DNA of 64,000 nt from Diphasiastrum complanatum. Its lineage: Eukaryota > Streptophyta > Lycopodiopsida > Lycopodiales > Lycopodiaceae. Positions within the stretch are counted from its first letter, which is position 1, and each line of letters begins with the position of its first letter. The notes under the pieces are model-generated. The model saw only the letters and a program-made list of their open reading frames with translations, was not told the origin of the DNA and searched no databases. The stretch is taken from positions 26,773,462 to 26,837,461 of the forward strand of contig CM055113.1 in the NCBI GenBank assembly GCA_029204225.1, read 5' to 3'. The position numbers and the translations under genes are program-made. Shown piece by piece: positions 21,138 to 32,854 of the stretch.

Positions 21138-22127
21138 TGACACAAACTGAACGCAATAAAAAAATAGTATTTATTTAGAAGAGCAAGATCATATGCTAAT
21201 AAGGGCAAGACAATAGCAGATAGAAACCGTGCACTCTAAAATAGTCTATGAGTAACTGAGAATAAGACTGATAATAAACAACTCTGTTGATAAGCAATAG
21301 CGCAATAGCAACTCTAAAATAAACTCTAAAAGACTGAGCTAGAATGCTCAAGAGAGTTTAAGTTTAAAAACTTGATAGAGAGCTAACAACAATACTTTTT
21401 GATTGTGAACAATCTGCTTGATGAAAAGCATAGGAAGCATCATGTAATAACACTCAACTCTTTCACAATTCAAAATAACATTTTTAGATTATAATTGAGA
21501 TGTATAAACAGCTGATTTATACTAAGTAATTAGGTCGTCAAATGTGATTATAAGTTGGTTGGTGTTTGTTGGCATTCATCTAGTTCTTCTCAAAAGTTGC
21601 TTGTTGATAAGCGGCGACAATTGGCTGTAAACAGTCTGTCTGCATAAATGAACATAAACTGTCACTCTACAGAAATGAACGTAAATTACCACAGGCGATA
21701 GTGTCGCAAAAAGGTGAAAAATGTAATACTGTATTTTTACTCGTGATTTCTAACAAGCGAAAAATACGAAAAAGACGATACTGCATTTTTGCACATAATT
21801 TCTGACAGGCGAAAAATGCGAAAAAGATGACACTGCATTTTTACATGTAATTTCTCACTGACGAAAAATGCAAAAAAAATGACAAAAATACGAAGAAGAT
21901 GACATTGCATTTTTACACGAGATTCTTGACAGGCGACACTGTCGGGTTTGTGGAGATTGAAAATGTGACACTATTGTCAAACTCCGTGTATTTTTACAAA
22001 CTGTGTAAAAACACTTGTAATTCTACAGACTATATAAAGACACAAGAAAATCCGCAGAACTGGATAAACAACTAGATGAAGAATAAAAATCGATTAGTCG
22101 ATTAGTAGGAAAGAGAATAATCCAACA
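21138..22127 (-). repeat. 3' LTR of copia F
   Basis: About 990 bp. On the minus strand it begins TGTTGGATTATTC directly after a polypurine tract TTAAGGGAGAG (forward 22128-22138) and ends ...TTTGTGTCA at 21138. It contains a tandem array of hairpin units (21729-21945). No partner LTR found, so the inner edge is better supported than the outer. Confidence 0.65.
21729..21945. repeat. Tandem hairpin array in the copia F LTR
   Basis: Four units start at 21729, 21781, 21833 and 21905. Each runs CTG(C/T)ATTTTT, about 20 bases, then GACAGGCGAAAAATGC or a variant, then GAAAAAGATGACA. Within a unit GCATTTTT and AAAAATGC are complementary, so each can fold into a stem of about eight base pairs. The third unit has a 20-base internal duplication. 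Confidence 0.8.
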
Positions 22128-22845
22128 CTCTCCCTTAATCTAATCCATGAATGTCTTGACCTTTAAACTTAGTTCTACACAAAACCTTCTGTGTACATCC
22201 AAGCTTAATGCTTTGGTAAAAATATTTGTTGTCATATCTTGCGTTCGACAAAACTGCAATCTGACTTCTTCATTGAGAACTTTGCTTTTGACAAAGTGAT
22301 ACTTCAGTTCAATGTGCTTACTCCTAGAATGAAATCTAGGGTTGGCTGACAAGGGAATGGCACTTTGATTATCCCAAAATAATAATGTCGGAGCAGATTG
22401 ATTCAGACTGATATCTGAAAGTAAGTTTCTCAATCAAACTGCTTCTTTTGTAGCTTGTGAGACTGCAATATACTTTGATTCAGTGGAAAATAGAGCTATC
22501 GAAGATTTCTTGCGATTGTTCCAAGAAACTAGACCATTGTTGAGGAAGAAAATAAATCCAGAAGTGGATTTACGAATGTCTACATCTCCTGTCCAACTTG
22601 CATCTGTATAACCACTGAATAAACTGATTTGTCATTGCCGACTGCTCCATAACAAATGCAAAAGTCCATAGTAGCTCGAGGATATCTCATGACTCTGATA
22701 AGAGCCTTCCAATGTGTTACACTAGAGTTGGTTGTATACTAACTGAGAGAGCTAACTGCAAAAGATATGTCTAGCCTGGTACATATCATTGCGTACATAA
22801 GAGACCCTATAATAGAATGATAAGGATACTCACGCATCTGCTCCT
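22128..22845 (-). pseudogene. Copia F 3' part: end of RT and RNase H
   Basis: Minus strand. From 22830 downward: YHSIIGSLMYAM and ISFAVSSLS (end of RT region), then RKSTSGFIF-like and STESKYIAVSQATKEAV with a stop, then WDNQSAIPLSANP, SKHIELKYHFVK and NIFTKALS of RNase H, ending shortly before the polypurine tract. These motifs are of a different copia family from copia B. The RT catalytic YVDD region is missing because the sequence jumps at about 22845 into an RT start of the copia B type. Confidence 0.82.
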
Positions 22846-23496
22846 TTTCTTGTACTTGTTGAAAGATCCATCTCTTCACCTTGAAGATCCATTTGCATCC
22901 AATAGCTTTCTTGTCATTAGGTAACTCCACCAATCTCCATGTTCCATTTTTCATATGAGCTTGATACTCAAGATCCATTGCTTGGATCCACTCCTCTTCT
23001 TTCCTTGCTTCATCCACACTTGTAGGTTCATCACAAGAGGTTAGGAGCAGAAACTACATGCTTACTCCTTTTATCATATGGGAGCCTTGAAGGTACTTGT
23101 CTTTCCCTTGATGTTCTTGGCTTTTGACTTGAAAAAGGTCCATTATCATCACCATTTAAAATAGGATCCTTTACATCAACATCAAGAATGTTAGATCCAT
23201 CCACACCTTTATCAATCATGCTTGAAGACACTTCTGAAATGTTTCCCTCATAAAAAATGACATATCTGCCAACAACCACTTTGTTAGTAGAAGAAATGTA
23301 AACCTTGTAGGCTTTACTCACCTCACTATATCCAACAAAAATACCTCTTCTTGAAGATGGATCCTCCTTGGTCCTATCATCAAGAGTAATGTTGACATAG
23401 CATGTGCATCCAAAAGTTCTTAGAAAGTTGAAACTCGGCCTCCTCTTGAATAGCATCTCAAAAGGTGTCCTTCCCTCCAAATTGCTTTTGAGCAAC
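22846..23496 (-). pseudogene. Copia B-like fragment: integrase end and RT start
   Basis: Minus strand, closely related to copia B. 23495-23031 encodes the integrase C-terminal part (FGCTCYVNITLDDRTKED, GIFVGYSEVSKAYKVY). 23017-22850 encodes the RT start (EWIQAMDLEYQAHMKNGTW, AIGCKWIFKVK). At about 22845 it passes abruptly to another copia family. At 23496 it ends against a plus-strand copia. It could be a separate insertion remnant or the 5' half of a chimera. Confidence 0.8.
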
Positions 23497-25997
23497 AGAG
23501 GATTTGATCAAGCTCTTGCAGTCAGAAGACATGGTGGCAGATTTTCTCGTGGAAGACACCAATCAAGAGGTGGAAACTCAAATCGTGGATCGTTCCAACA
23601 ATTTCAAGAACAATCCAATGATGGCCCGAACCGAGGCAATTGGAATCAAGGCCAAGGTCAAGGATGCGCCTATTCTAGGCAAAATAAACCTAGAAATTGT
23701 AGGTACTACAACAAACCTGGCCACTGTGGGAGCGTGAATGCTTCAAGAAACAGAAGGAGATAGAACAAAGAAAAGGCAAATGGCAAGCGAGCAATTATGC
23801 TGATCAACATCAATTTGATGACTATTATTATGAAGACAACTATGCTGATCAACATCAATATTATGCTGATCAATATGAAGATGATACAGGTGAGAGTTCA
23901 AACTTGTTCATTACAGCATTAATGACAAGTGATGAAGCCAAGGATACTTGGTACATTGATAGTGGTGCGTCCAAACACATGACTTCAAGGGAAGAGTGGT
24001 TTTCAGAACTCAAGGAAACTCACAATGGTGATGAAGTCGGACAAGCTGATGATCAATTGCTATATGTTAAAGGAGTTGAGTGATACTAGCGAAGTTAGCC
24101 AGCAAGAAGATAAAGTGGATAAGCAATGTGCAATGTGTACCTGGTTTAGCTAACAAACTAGGTCCATTAGTGGCTATTACTATTTCATCACATTCATTGA
24201 TGACTACAGTAGACATATCTGGATTTATTTCATAATCAAGAAATCTAATGCTTTTGCCAAGTTTAGAGAGTTCAAGGCTCTAGTTGAAAAACAAACAGGT
24301 TGTTATATCATGACTCTCAGATCAGATGGTGGTGGTGAGTATTTTTCAACAGAGTTTATAGATTTTTGCAAGGATCAGGAGATCAAGAGGCAAACTAATG
24401 CACCCTATTCACCACAATAGAATGGAGTTGTAGAACGAAAAAAAAAAAATCCATTGTAGAGATGGCTAGGGCAATGCTTAAGAGCAAGGGTCTACCAAAT
24501 ACCTTTTGGACAGAAGCATGCAACACAGCTACTCATATCTTGAATCGGTGTTCTACGAAGTCTATTGAGGGTAAGACACCTTACGAAGCTTTTACCAGGA
24601 AAGAAACCTAATGTTTCTCATTTACAAGTATTTGGTTGTGATGCTTATGCTCATGTGCCTGATGAAAAATGAAAGAAACTGGATGCAAAAGTTGTTAAGT
24701 ATATTTTCCTTGGATATGATGAAAAAGCCAAGGCATACAGGATGTATGACACACATGCACAAAAGATCGTGATTTCCAGAGATGCTACTTTTGATGAGAT
24801 GGGTCAAAACAGCCAAATAAAACTGACAATTAATTCCTTTGATGATAAAGACAAAGTACAAGTAAAAAAAGAAGTTGATGTCGATATGGAAGAGCCAATG
24901 GAAAAAAGAGAGTGTTTATAATGATACTCCTAGGAGAGTGCCTAAGTGGTACTTGTTAGTAACAGGTGATGCTAATACGGGAGATACTCCTGAATCAAGT
25001 TAGCAGGGAGAGCTTAGGAGATCAAGCAGAAATCAAAAACCTCCAGCTCGACTAGAGATGAATCTAGCCCTAATGGGATCCATGTTAACGGCTCAAGAAT
25101 CTAAAACTTTTGACGAAGCAAAATACCACAAGGAGTGGCGTGCAACTATGGAAAAAAAAATGGAGGCTATATCAAAGAACAAAATGTGGGACTTGGTTGA
25201 GCCTATCACATGTAAGTGGATCTACAAGACGAAGTATGGAACAAATGGACAACTCAACAAGTACAAGGCATGACTAGTTGCAAGAGGTTTTGAGCAGCAA
25301 GAAGGTATAGACTTTGAGGAGACCTTTGCACTTGTAGCCAAAATGGTAACTATTCGTTCTATCATTGCAATTTCTACTTTCTATGATTGGAAAATCCAGC
25401 AAATGGACATCAAATCTGTTTTTCTTAATGGAGTGTTGGATGAAGAGGTATATTTAGAGCAACTCAAGGGTTTGTTGAGCCAGGGAGAGATCATTTGGTT
25501 TGTAAACTCAACAAAGCCATATATGGATTGAAGCAAGCACCACGAGCATGGTCTTGCATTGATGAACACTTCAAGCGAAGGGGAATGGTAAAGAGTGATG
25601 TTGATCCTAATCTTTATATTCTTAGGCAAAACTCAGATATAGTGTTCGTTGTATTACATGAACTAATATGGGCTTAATTGATGAAATCAAATCATACCTT
25701 TGACATGAGCGATTTAGGATTGATGCATTATTGTCTTGGTATTGAAGTTTGACAAAAGGAAGACAATGTTATTCTTACGCAAAGCAAGTATGCACAAGAT
25801 CTATTGTATAAGTTCAATATGCATGATTGCAAGTCACTTAGTACTCCAATGGAGACCAATACCAAACTTTCTGCATCAGATGAAGCCAAGAAAGTTGATG
25901 CATACTTATATAGGCAGTTAGTAAGTAGTTTAATCTATTTGGCACACACACGTTCAGATATTGCTTATGTTGTTGGTGTGGTTAGTCAATTTATGGA
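23497..25997 (+). pseudogene. Copia G: decayed Ty1-copia gag-pol, truncated at both ends
   Basis: Plus strand. It begins inside gag: an RGRHQSRGGNSNRG-type basic stretch, a damaged knuckle (CRYYNKPGHC), then protease WYIDSGASKHMTS at about 23953. Integrase FITFIDDYSRHIW, RSDGGGEYF and VVERKKK follow at 24185-24450, with a TAG in place of the glutamine codon in the PQQNG motif and an A-run. After a frameshift near 24605 come FGCDAYAHVP and IFLGYDEKAKAYR. The RT start is at 25130-25280, QMDIKSVFLNG at about 25400, LYGLKQAPRAW at about 25520, MHYCLGIEV at about 25725, and VVGVVSQFM ends the element at 25997. The YVDD motif is not intact. No LTR is attached. Confidence 0.88.
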
Positions 25998-26802
25998 CCT
26001 AGATCCGTACGATCTAGGTTTGGTTGGGTTGGTTTGTCCACCATCAGGTTCCCTTGTGTTGCTTGTGATTGACATGCTTAGAATAGGATCCTTGGATTGA
26101 GGACTTTATAGAGCTACCAAGATCAAGTGCCATTGATTAGATTTGAATTTGATTCATGAGATCTAATTAATATAAGCTGAAATCAGGTCCTCTAAACTTG
26201 TTTTACAGGCCTTGAAAGTACATCAAAGTGTGTGAGTGAGATTTAGTCATGTTTTTGTCCAAATAGGGTAAATATTGGTAGGACTTGATAAGTCTTTGAT
26301 AGAATCTCACCTAATCTTCATTTCTTTTATGCTAGAAGTCAAATCCGAGGTAATCAAGACAGTGAAACCTTGGTGAGTTTCTAGGTTCAAATCAAAACCA
26401 ATTTTTCTGAGCAAGATTTTTTAGGATTCTTCCAAAAGTTCTTTTGAATCAAGATCAAGGGGATCTTGCTACTTGAATCTTTGTGCATTTCAAGTAAGTT
26501 TCTAGTGTAAAAATTCCGGGAAAGAACTTAGGGAGGGTCAAGAAGTTCAATCTGCTAATCTACTTTGTGCTCAATGATTTTCTCAAGAGTAGTCAATAGA
26601 GTGAAGATTTGGCAAGATTTGATTGTAACTAGATTTCACATCATCTTATCTTCATTCCAACTTAAGGGAGTGATAAAACTGTGATTATATGTCCATTTCT
26701 TGGATTAGAAATCAAATTTGAGTGAAACATTACAAGTGTGAGACCTTTGTGAGTTTCAAAGTCAATTGAATCTATTACTTATTTGTAGAAATCACTAGTA
26801 AG
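25998..26802 (+). other. Leader region of copia D, 5' LTR not found
   Basis: AT-rich, with no sustained coding frame. It starts where copia G breaks off (short palindrome CTAGATCCGTACGATCTAGG at about 25998-26020) and runs to the gag start of copia D. No primer site was found, so the 5' end of copia D seems to be missing or altered. Confidence 0.45.
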
Positions 26803-27574
26803 ATGGGATCTATTGGAGCATACCTTCTAGAAGCTAGGGAGAGATTGAATTCTACAAATTATTCTATTTGGAAGGTTAGGATTGAGTCACTAATGGTGCT
26901 CCAAGACCTTTATGAGTTCTTGATTGATGATGAAGATGAACCTCTAGGTGCACAGGAGTTGATGAAATACAAGAAGAGATCTAGACTAGCACTTCATTGT
27001 GTGAAGATGGATATAAGCAATGATCTTTTGAGAGAAGCATCAACATGTACTAGGTCTAAATAGGCTTGGGAGTCTTTAAAATCAATCTATGAATCTAGCA
27101 ACACTTCTAGAGTCCTCAAGAAATCAGATTTTGCACAAGATTATGTGCTTAGAATCAAGTCTCTAAATAGGGAGTTGGCCTCCATTGGAGAGAAGATTCA
27201 TGATGGAGAGCTTGTACAAATTCTCCTTAATGGTCTAGGAGATGACTTTGCAAATTTGGTCCAACGTTTTGCCATCCAAGACACTTTGCCAACTATAGAA
27301 AAACTTCACAGTGTATTAGTGGGTGAAGAGTGTAGGATGCTCCACACCAAGGCAATAATGAGTTCATTGTCCTTGCAAGATGGAGATGAGAAAAGCCAAT
27401 TTCTCATTCATGGACAAAAAGAAGACCAATAGAAAGAAGAAGCATCCAGAAAGGAGGCCAAAAAAGAGGATGCTGCATCAAGCTCAAAGCACAAGTCAAA
27501 GCAAAAAATGCTTCTTTTGTGAAAAGAAGGGGCATTATGCATCCGAATGCTACAAGAGGCTAAGAGCACAAGAG
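26803..27574 (+). pseudogene. Copia D gag
   Basis: ATG at 26803 opens a copia gag related to copia B: LNSTNYSIWKVRIESLM, then HCVKMDISNDLLREA, then an in-frame TAG at 27061. It continues with WESLKSIYESSNTSRVL, LRIKSLNRELASIGEKI and VQILLNGLGDDFANLVQ. A frameshift near 27420 leads to the zinc knuckle CFFCEKKGHYASEC at about 27515. The gag breaks at 27574, where element H starts, and resumes at 32855. Confidence 0.88.
27570..27574. repeat. Target-site duplication of element H (AAGAG)
   Basis: AAGAG at 27570-27574 is repeated at 32855-32859. The flanks belong to one copia D reading frame (gag knuckle on the left, protease region on the right), which confirms the insertion. Confidence 0.88.
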
Positions 27575-28047
27575 AGTTGAAATTCCAATAGAATCTAGTG
27601 CAGTATGCAGATCACATCACACAATCACCATAGCCACTCCTCACAAGCTCTCATAGATGGCACAACAAAAGTTATTAGATTACAAAGAAACATTGTACAT
27701 ATAGAGTATTCACAAATTGCATGAAAAGGCAGGTGTCCTAAAATTGGCCTACCACCTGTGAAACTAAGGTCGGGCCCAATATGGCCAAATTCGACCAACA
27801 AACTTGGGACATGCCCCCAAGTATAGCAAGTACTGTAAATAACTCTGTACGGGCTAATTCTTCCTATGTATGGCTACTCGGATAACCCAAGTAGCTGGCT
27901 ACGGGATCAGTGCCCGATCAATATATCCTAACGGGTCACGTCCTGATCACAACCATATACAATAAATCAAATAAATTGTACAGTAATTACATCATCACAT
28001 TCAGAGCTTACATAAAATGTATATCAGATTAACTCTGATTTCTAACT
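27575..28047 (-). repeat. Element H LTR, left copy (3' LTR in element orientation)
   Basis: 473 bp, partner of 32383-32854. Includes the words CACTCCTCACAAGCTCTCATAGATGG (split by position 27637-27662) and GGGACATGCCCCCAAGT at about 27807, both conserved in the other copy. Confidence 0.9.
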
Positions 28048-31000
28048 CTCTCCCTTAAGCTCAAATGTGATGAGAGTGAAAAACAATAATTTGTAGCAAT
28101 GTCTGGAGTGTCCAAAAGATGTTATGCATATCCTGCTCCTTTGTACTTGACTCACACTCAGGCACACCAACAAACCACCAGGTTTGGCTCACAAAGTATC
28201 ATGCAAACACAATGATCATACAGAGAGTCTACCATACTCTCGACCAACTGACTTGTCTCCAATCCGACTTGAACACAAGTGGACCACATGAGCGACATGG
28301 CTCAAATTGAGGAAATCCCACTGCCACCATGAGACTTACATCCTCCATTTATCTAGGCTGACATCCTATCAGGCACTTACAAGCACAAACCTGTAAAGCT
28401 GACATAAATGGGCGATTGAGGTTCAACTTGAGGAAATCTTACTGCCACCATAAGATTATACCCTCACTAGATAGACAGTTAGTAGACAATGACAAGTCAA
28501 TGAGCATAAATGACTACTTTGTTTCAACTCAATGAATGAATGTACACAAATCTCACCATCGGCTATACTTGAGTAGCTCGCCCACCTCCCAGAGATACTG
28601 ATGGTGATATGTCTGTCCTACATCCCATGTAGGTTCAACTTTCCATGCTTGACGTTGCCAACTCTGATTTGACCAGTCTATAGGCCTCCCACCAAGGAGC
28701 CTATCTCTCCACAACATCGTCATAGCATCCAAGCCAAAGCAAATGCAAAGTAGATCCACTATCGTGATGAACAACTCACCCACGATCCATAGCATATCAG
28801 GTAGGATAGCTCCAGAACCCTGTACCCTCCTGTACCATATGATCACCAAGTATCCATTACCTGCTGATAGCTCCCCAAGAATCTGTCCACCTGTAGTGCA
28901 ACTAGACTCCAACTGGATCTAACCAAAAGCTGCATCCTGCTTACCAAATAATGATGGATAGACACAACATGTGACGCCAACCTGGAGGTCACTATGTATA
29001 TAACCATGCAGCTCACCTGATCACTCGCCAAAGTATCAACTGTCACTCCCTAAGCAACCATCTCCATCCATCTCGGCTCACAACCATGGGCATGCTGGAT
29101 CCACATCACCCCGTAATGCACTCCATGCCCTCAGGATATGTACCACCTCCGATACACTCCATGCCACCTACCTCCAGGTAGGCTTGACCCGTCCCTAGGT
29201 CACCACATGATACACCAGTTGAAGAACATCGTCCATACAATGACATATCATACTTGAGCAACTGTAGCATCTCCCTGAGTGCCACCCCAATGGACTCGTC
29301 ATCCACATACTATGCTTATCTGATGTCTCCAATCCTGGTCACCATCCTGCTAGACAAGCCGAACTCCAAAGCATCACCTGCTCCACCTGGCTCCTAGCAT
29401 CTGCTCGCTCTCCCTGGCTATGTGCCACCCGACACCATGCCAATGCAAGCCTGTCCCTGAGTTGTCCCTAATGGGCTCCCGAGACTGTTGTCTCCCTGAT
29501 CGTACTAAGGTATAAGGCTCTGAGTGACTTCCTCTAGGCTTTCCCATGATCTCACCACCTGAGAATCTGCACCATGGAAAATCCAACACCTGTGCCAAAC
29601 CTAGACTCCTGCAAATATAGCCAAATGCATGAGAGCTATAGATAGCTTATCCATGCTCGTGATGGTAGATGCCTCCCCATTGATGCCAATGTCCAAAACT
29701 GGCCCCCTACTGTAATGCCATCATGCACTCCCAAATGAGCAAGTAGATCACTAGCAAAAACACTCATCATGGCGCTTGCCCTTCGATCACACCCCCTGCG
29801 ATCTCCATCAGCTCTCCAATCTAGAGCTAGCTCTCAAAGCTTCACGCTTTGCCCATTTGCATTTGCAATGTCCTGATTCCATCACGAATCTTACTTGTAA
29901 GTCCTGTCCAATCCAAAGACTCAAGTCCAATATGAAATAGTTGCCCCCTGATGATCATCCCATGTCATCCGGCAGTGCTATCCCTACCAGGTATTCCAAT
30001 GCCATCCCTGATCACAAAGATCTGAGCATCTACCCTCTGTAGTGCCCACCTGTATTCCCCCAAGCTAGCTCCAAGCTGCTCCTGTGAATGGTTCCAAACC
30101 ACTCCCTAAGAATACACTGAGATGTGAACTCCAAAGCCACCATCAAGTCCCTCACATAACTATGCATGCCAATATCCCTCCAAGTGACCCTATGAGATCT
30201 TCCATGGCCTAAACCAAATGATCTGCACCTTGTCATCATTGAAATCTACATCCCTGATGTAATACTGATATGGCAAATTGACTTGACTTACCCAAACTGG
30301 CAGTTGAAGTGTATCTCTCCGATGACAAACTTGATACACTGCTCCACAACTACAATGACTTGATCAAAATTGACTTACCGACTGCAAAATCGTAAAATCA
30401 TCACACTCACCACTCACGAAGAGCATCCAAAATATAATTGACCCGTTCTTCCTCCTCTGCATGTCCCACACACAGCTTGTCCAATGCAAGTCTGCTATCT
30501 TGCCCAATGGCTTCCAACTGGCACCACCTCCCACTTCCATCACTCGTGACCATCAAAATGTGTGTACCTCCAAGCTAGCCCATATTTCCTTCCAAATGAG
30601 AAATTTCCAAGCTACAGATGCGTGTGTCAATGTAGCTATCACCTGACTCGACAATGCCACTGCCGATCATACCTGTGAGAGTGTTCCCCCAAAATGCCAC
30701 TTGACGTTGGTTGGTTCGAACCCCAAGAGTTGAACCTAATCACAAGAATTTTTCACCTGTAATCGGCATACAATGCTTAGCTCTCACCTGTGATTGCTTG
30801 CCCTCTCAAAATTGTCGCCAATGATGAGTAGTCATGCCACCAAACTGCACTTCCGTCACCAATACTAGCTTTCTCCACACAATTCTGCTACCATTCGCTG
30901 CCATACTGCATTTACCGCCTCCAAACGCCTTGTTACCCTGTCAAGAGTAAGTAATATTTTGAAGCAATAATTCCACATTGTACCGCCCTGTAGCAGGTTT

Positions 31001-32382
31001 CACCAGCCAAAAATCGTCCCAAATTTGGCCCTACGGTACCCAAATAGCAAATGTAGCCCATCACTAGGTCACCCGCACTCCGCTCGATGGAATGGTGATG
31101 AAAACACCCCGAAACACATTTATCTCTACTTTGTGACGTCATTCTATCCGCTGGCTCTGAGCAGCAAATTTCAGAGGTCATTTTGGCCCAAGCATGGCCA
31201 AAAAAGATGCCTTCTAGCCAAAGGTTAGGCCCAAAACCAATTTGCCTTGCAAAATTGAACTGAATTTTCATTCTAAAAATTTTTAATGAAAAAAGAGCAA
31301 TTCTTGCCCTTCGGGTCCCTTCAACCATTTCTATTGAAAGTTTTTAATGAAGTGCAAGGCACTTCTGCCCTTCATCCTTTCAGGGGCCCCTTCAACCACA
31401 TCTTCACCATTGGTTGCAATCCGACGGCTGATATAGTTCCCTAAACTTCCAATCATACCCGTCGATCGCGATGGACCTTGATCCAATGGTGACGGCTTCT
31501 TTAGCGCGTTGATTCCATGTCCACTATCCGCCAGACATTTACATACACTATGGCCCTTATGCGGCTGGGCACGCGCGAGGCCTATGGCCTTCCTGTTTCC
31601 TATCTCTCCTTCACCTTTGTTCTCAAAGCTCCATCTATGGTTGCCACCCAGCATCTGATCCAGTTCTTTAACTGATCCGCGGCCTTCCATGCCGTTTTAC
31701 ATGCTGGCTTGCCCTCCTAGGACGCTCCTCTGTAGCCATCCCTAGCTCCAAAAAAGATTTTATATTGAGAGAAAAATGTGTTTTTCCGACTTAAAACCCT
31801 AGCTGTCAGAAAAAACAACATTCTAGGCCATTTATCCACATTTCTTTGTGGTTTCTCTTGCAGCTCATCATCTGACTGAGGTCGCCCTTCCTCTAGCTCA
31901 GTGATCAAATTTACAGCTATTCGATTGATGTCCAATTGTCCGCTAACAGTTCGCTTTTTTGAGAAAGTCTTCAATAGCTCATAGAATCTGAAAATTCTGT
32001 AATTTTTTCAGATTTCCACCCAATCTGCTCTTGTACATTTCTATGGCTCTCTGTCACTACTCTTTGCATAGCCATGCAAGCCCCATTGCACCAAACGACT
32101 GTCCACACAATGAATCACGTAGCCAACATCGCTGATTTCCCCGACACTACCGAAACTGCAAGTTTCTCTGTGAATTCTCCCCAGAATCCACCTACGACGA
32201 TCGTTCTGATCTTCCCCAAAGCTCCGATCGAAGACCCTTTGCTATCTTCTGCCATTCGGACTGCCCTTGTATGGAGTCCTCTCTCCTGAGACACTATGAG
32301 TGCTATTTCTCCTGGTGAAAGACGCTATCCCATAGCTCCACCGGATCGTGCATACCTGCATCACCCTGATGCTCTGATACCA
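28048..32382 (-). other. Interior of element H (no genes recognised)
   Basis: C-rich on the plus strand. Minus-strand stretches at 28553-28912, 30933-31328 and 31331-31690 stay open for 119-132 codons but have no family signature and biased composition; I do not call genes. A degenerate direct repeat occurs at 28302-28350 and 28422-28475 (TTGAGGAAATC...ACTGCCACCAT). A GGGACCC/GGGCCCC-rich part near 31310-31400 has two ATGAAGTGCAAGGC-like blocks. Confidence 0.6.
32371..32382 (-). other. Primer-binding site of element H
   Basis: Minus strand TGGTATCAGAGC, directly abutting the AACT end of the LTR. It supports the unusual LTR boundary. Confidence 0.9.
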
Positions 32383-32854
32383 AGTTGAAATTTTGATAGA
32401 ATCTAGTGTAGTATGCAGGTCACATCACACAAACACCATAGCCACTCCTCACAAGCTCTCATAGATGGCACAACAAAAGTTATTAGATTACAAAGAAACA
32501 CTATACATATAGAGTATTCACAAACTACATGAAAAGGCATGTGTTCTAAAATTGGCCTACCACCTGTCAAACTAAGGTCGGCCCCAATATGGCCAAATTC
32601 GACCGACAAACTTGGGACATGCCCCCAAGTATAGCAAGTACTGTAAATAACTATGTACAGGCTAATTCTTCCTATGTGTGGCTACTTGGCTAACCCAAGT
32701 AGCCAGCTACGGAATCAGTGCCTGATCAATACATCCTAACGGGTCACGTCCCGATCACAACCATATACAGTAAACCAAATAAACTGTACAGAAATTACAT
32801 CATCACATCTAGAGTTACATAAAATGTATATCTAATTAACTCTGATTTCTAACT
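32383..32854 (-). repeat. Element H LTR, right copy (5' LTR in element orientation)
   Basis: 472 bp, partner of 27575-28047. It ends ATTTCTAACT on the plus strand and is followed by AAGAG. Confidence 0.9.

Larger units (their letters stand above)
27575..32854 (-). mobile_element. Element H: non-coding LTR retroelement with AGTT...AACT ends
   Basis: 5,280 bp. LTRs are 27575-28047 and 32383-32854, each running AGTTGAAATT to ATTTCTAACT on the plus strand. The minus strand carries TGGTATCAGAGC flush with the right LTR (32371-32382) and a polypurine tract (GCTTAAGGGAGAG, 28048-28061) flush with the left LTR, so the element points left. AAGAG is duplicated at the flanks. The ends are not TG...CA. 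By eye the LTRs differ at roughly 30 sites (about 93 percent identity), older than copia B, J and element I. The 4.3-kb interior shows no gag, protease, integrase or RT motif in any frame. Confidence 0.9.

Noticed and set aside
28553..31974. Minus-strand frames of 60-132 codons inside element H
   Set aside because: In the sense orientation of the element but without gag, protease, integrase, RT or other motif; composition-driven and interrupted.
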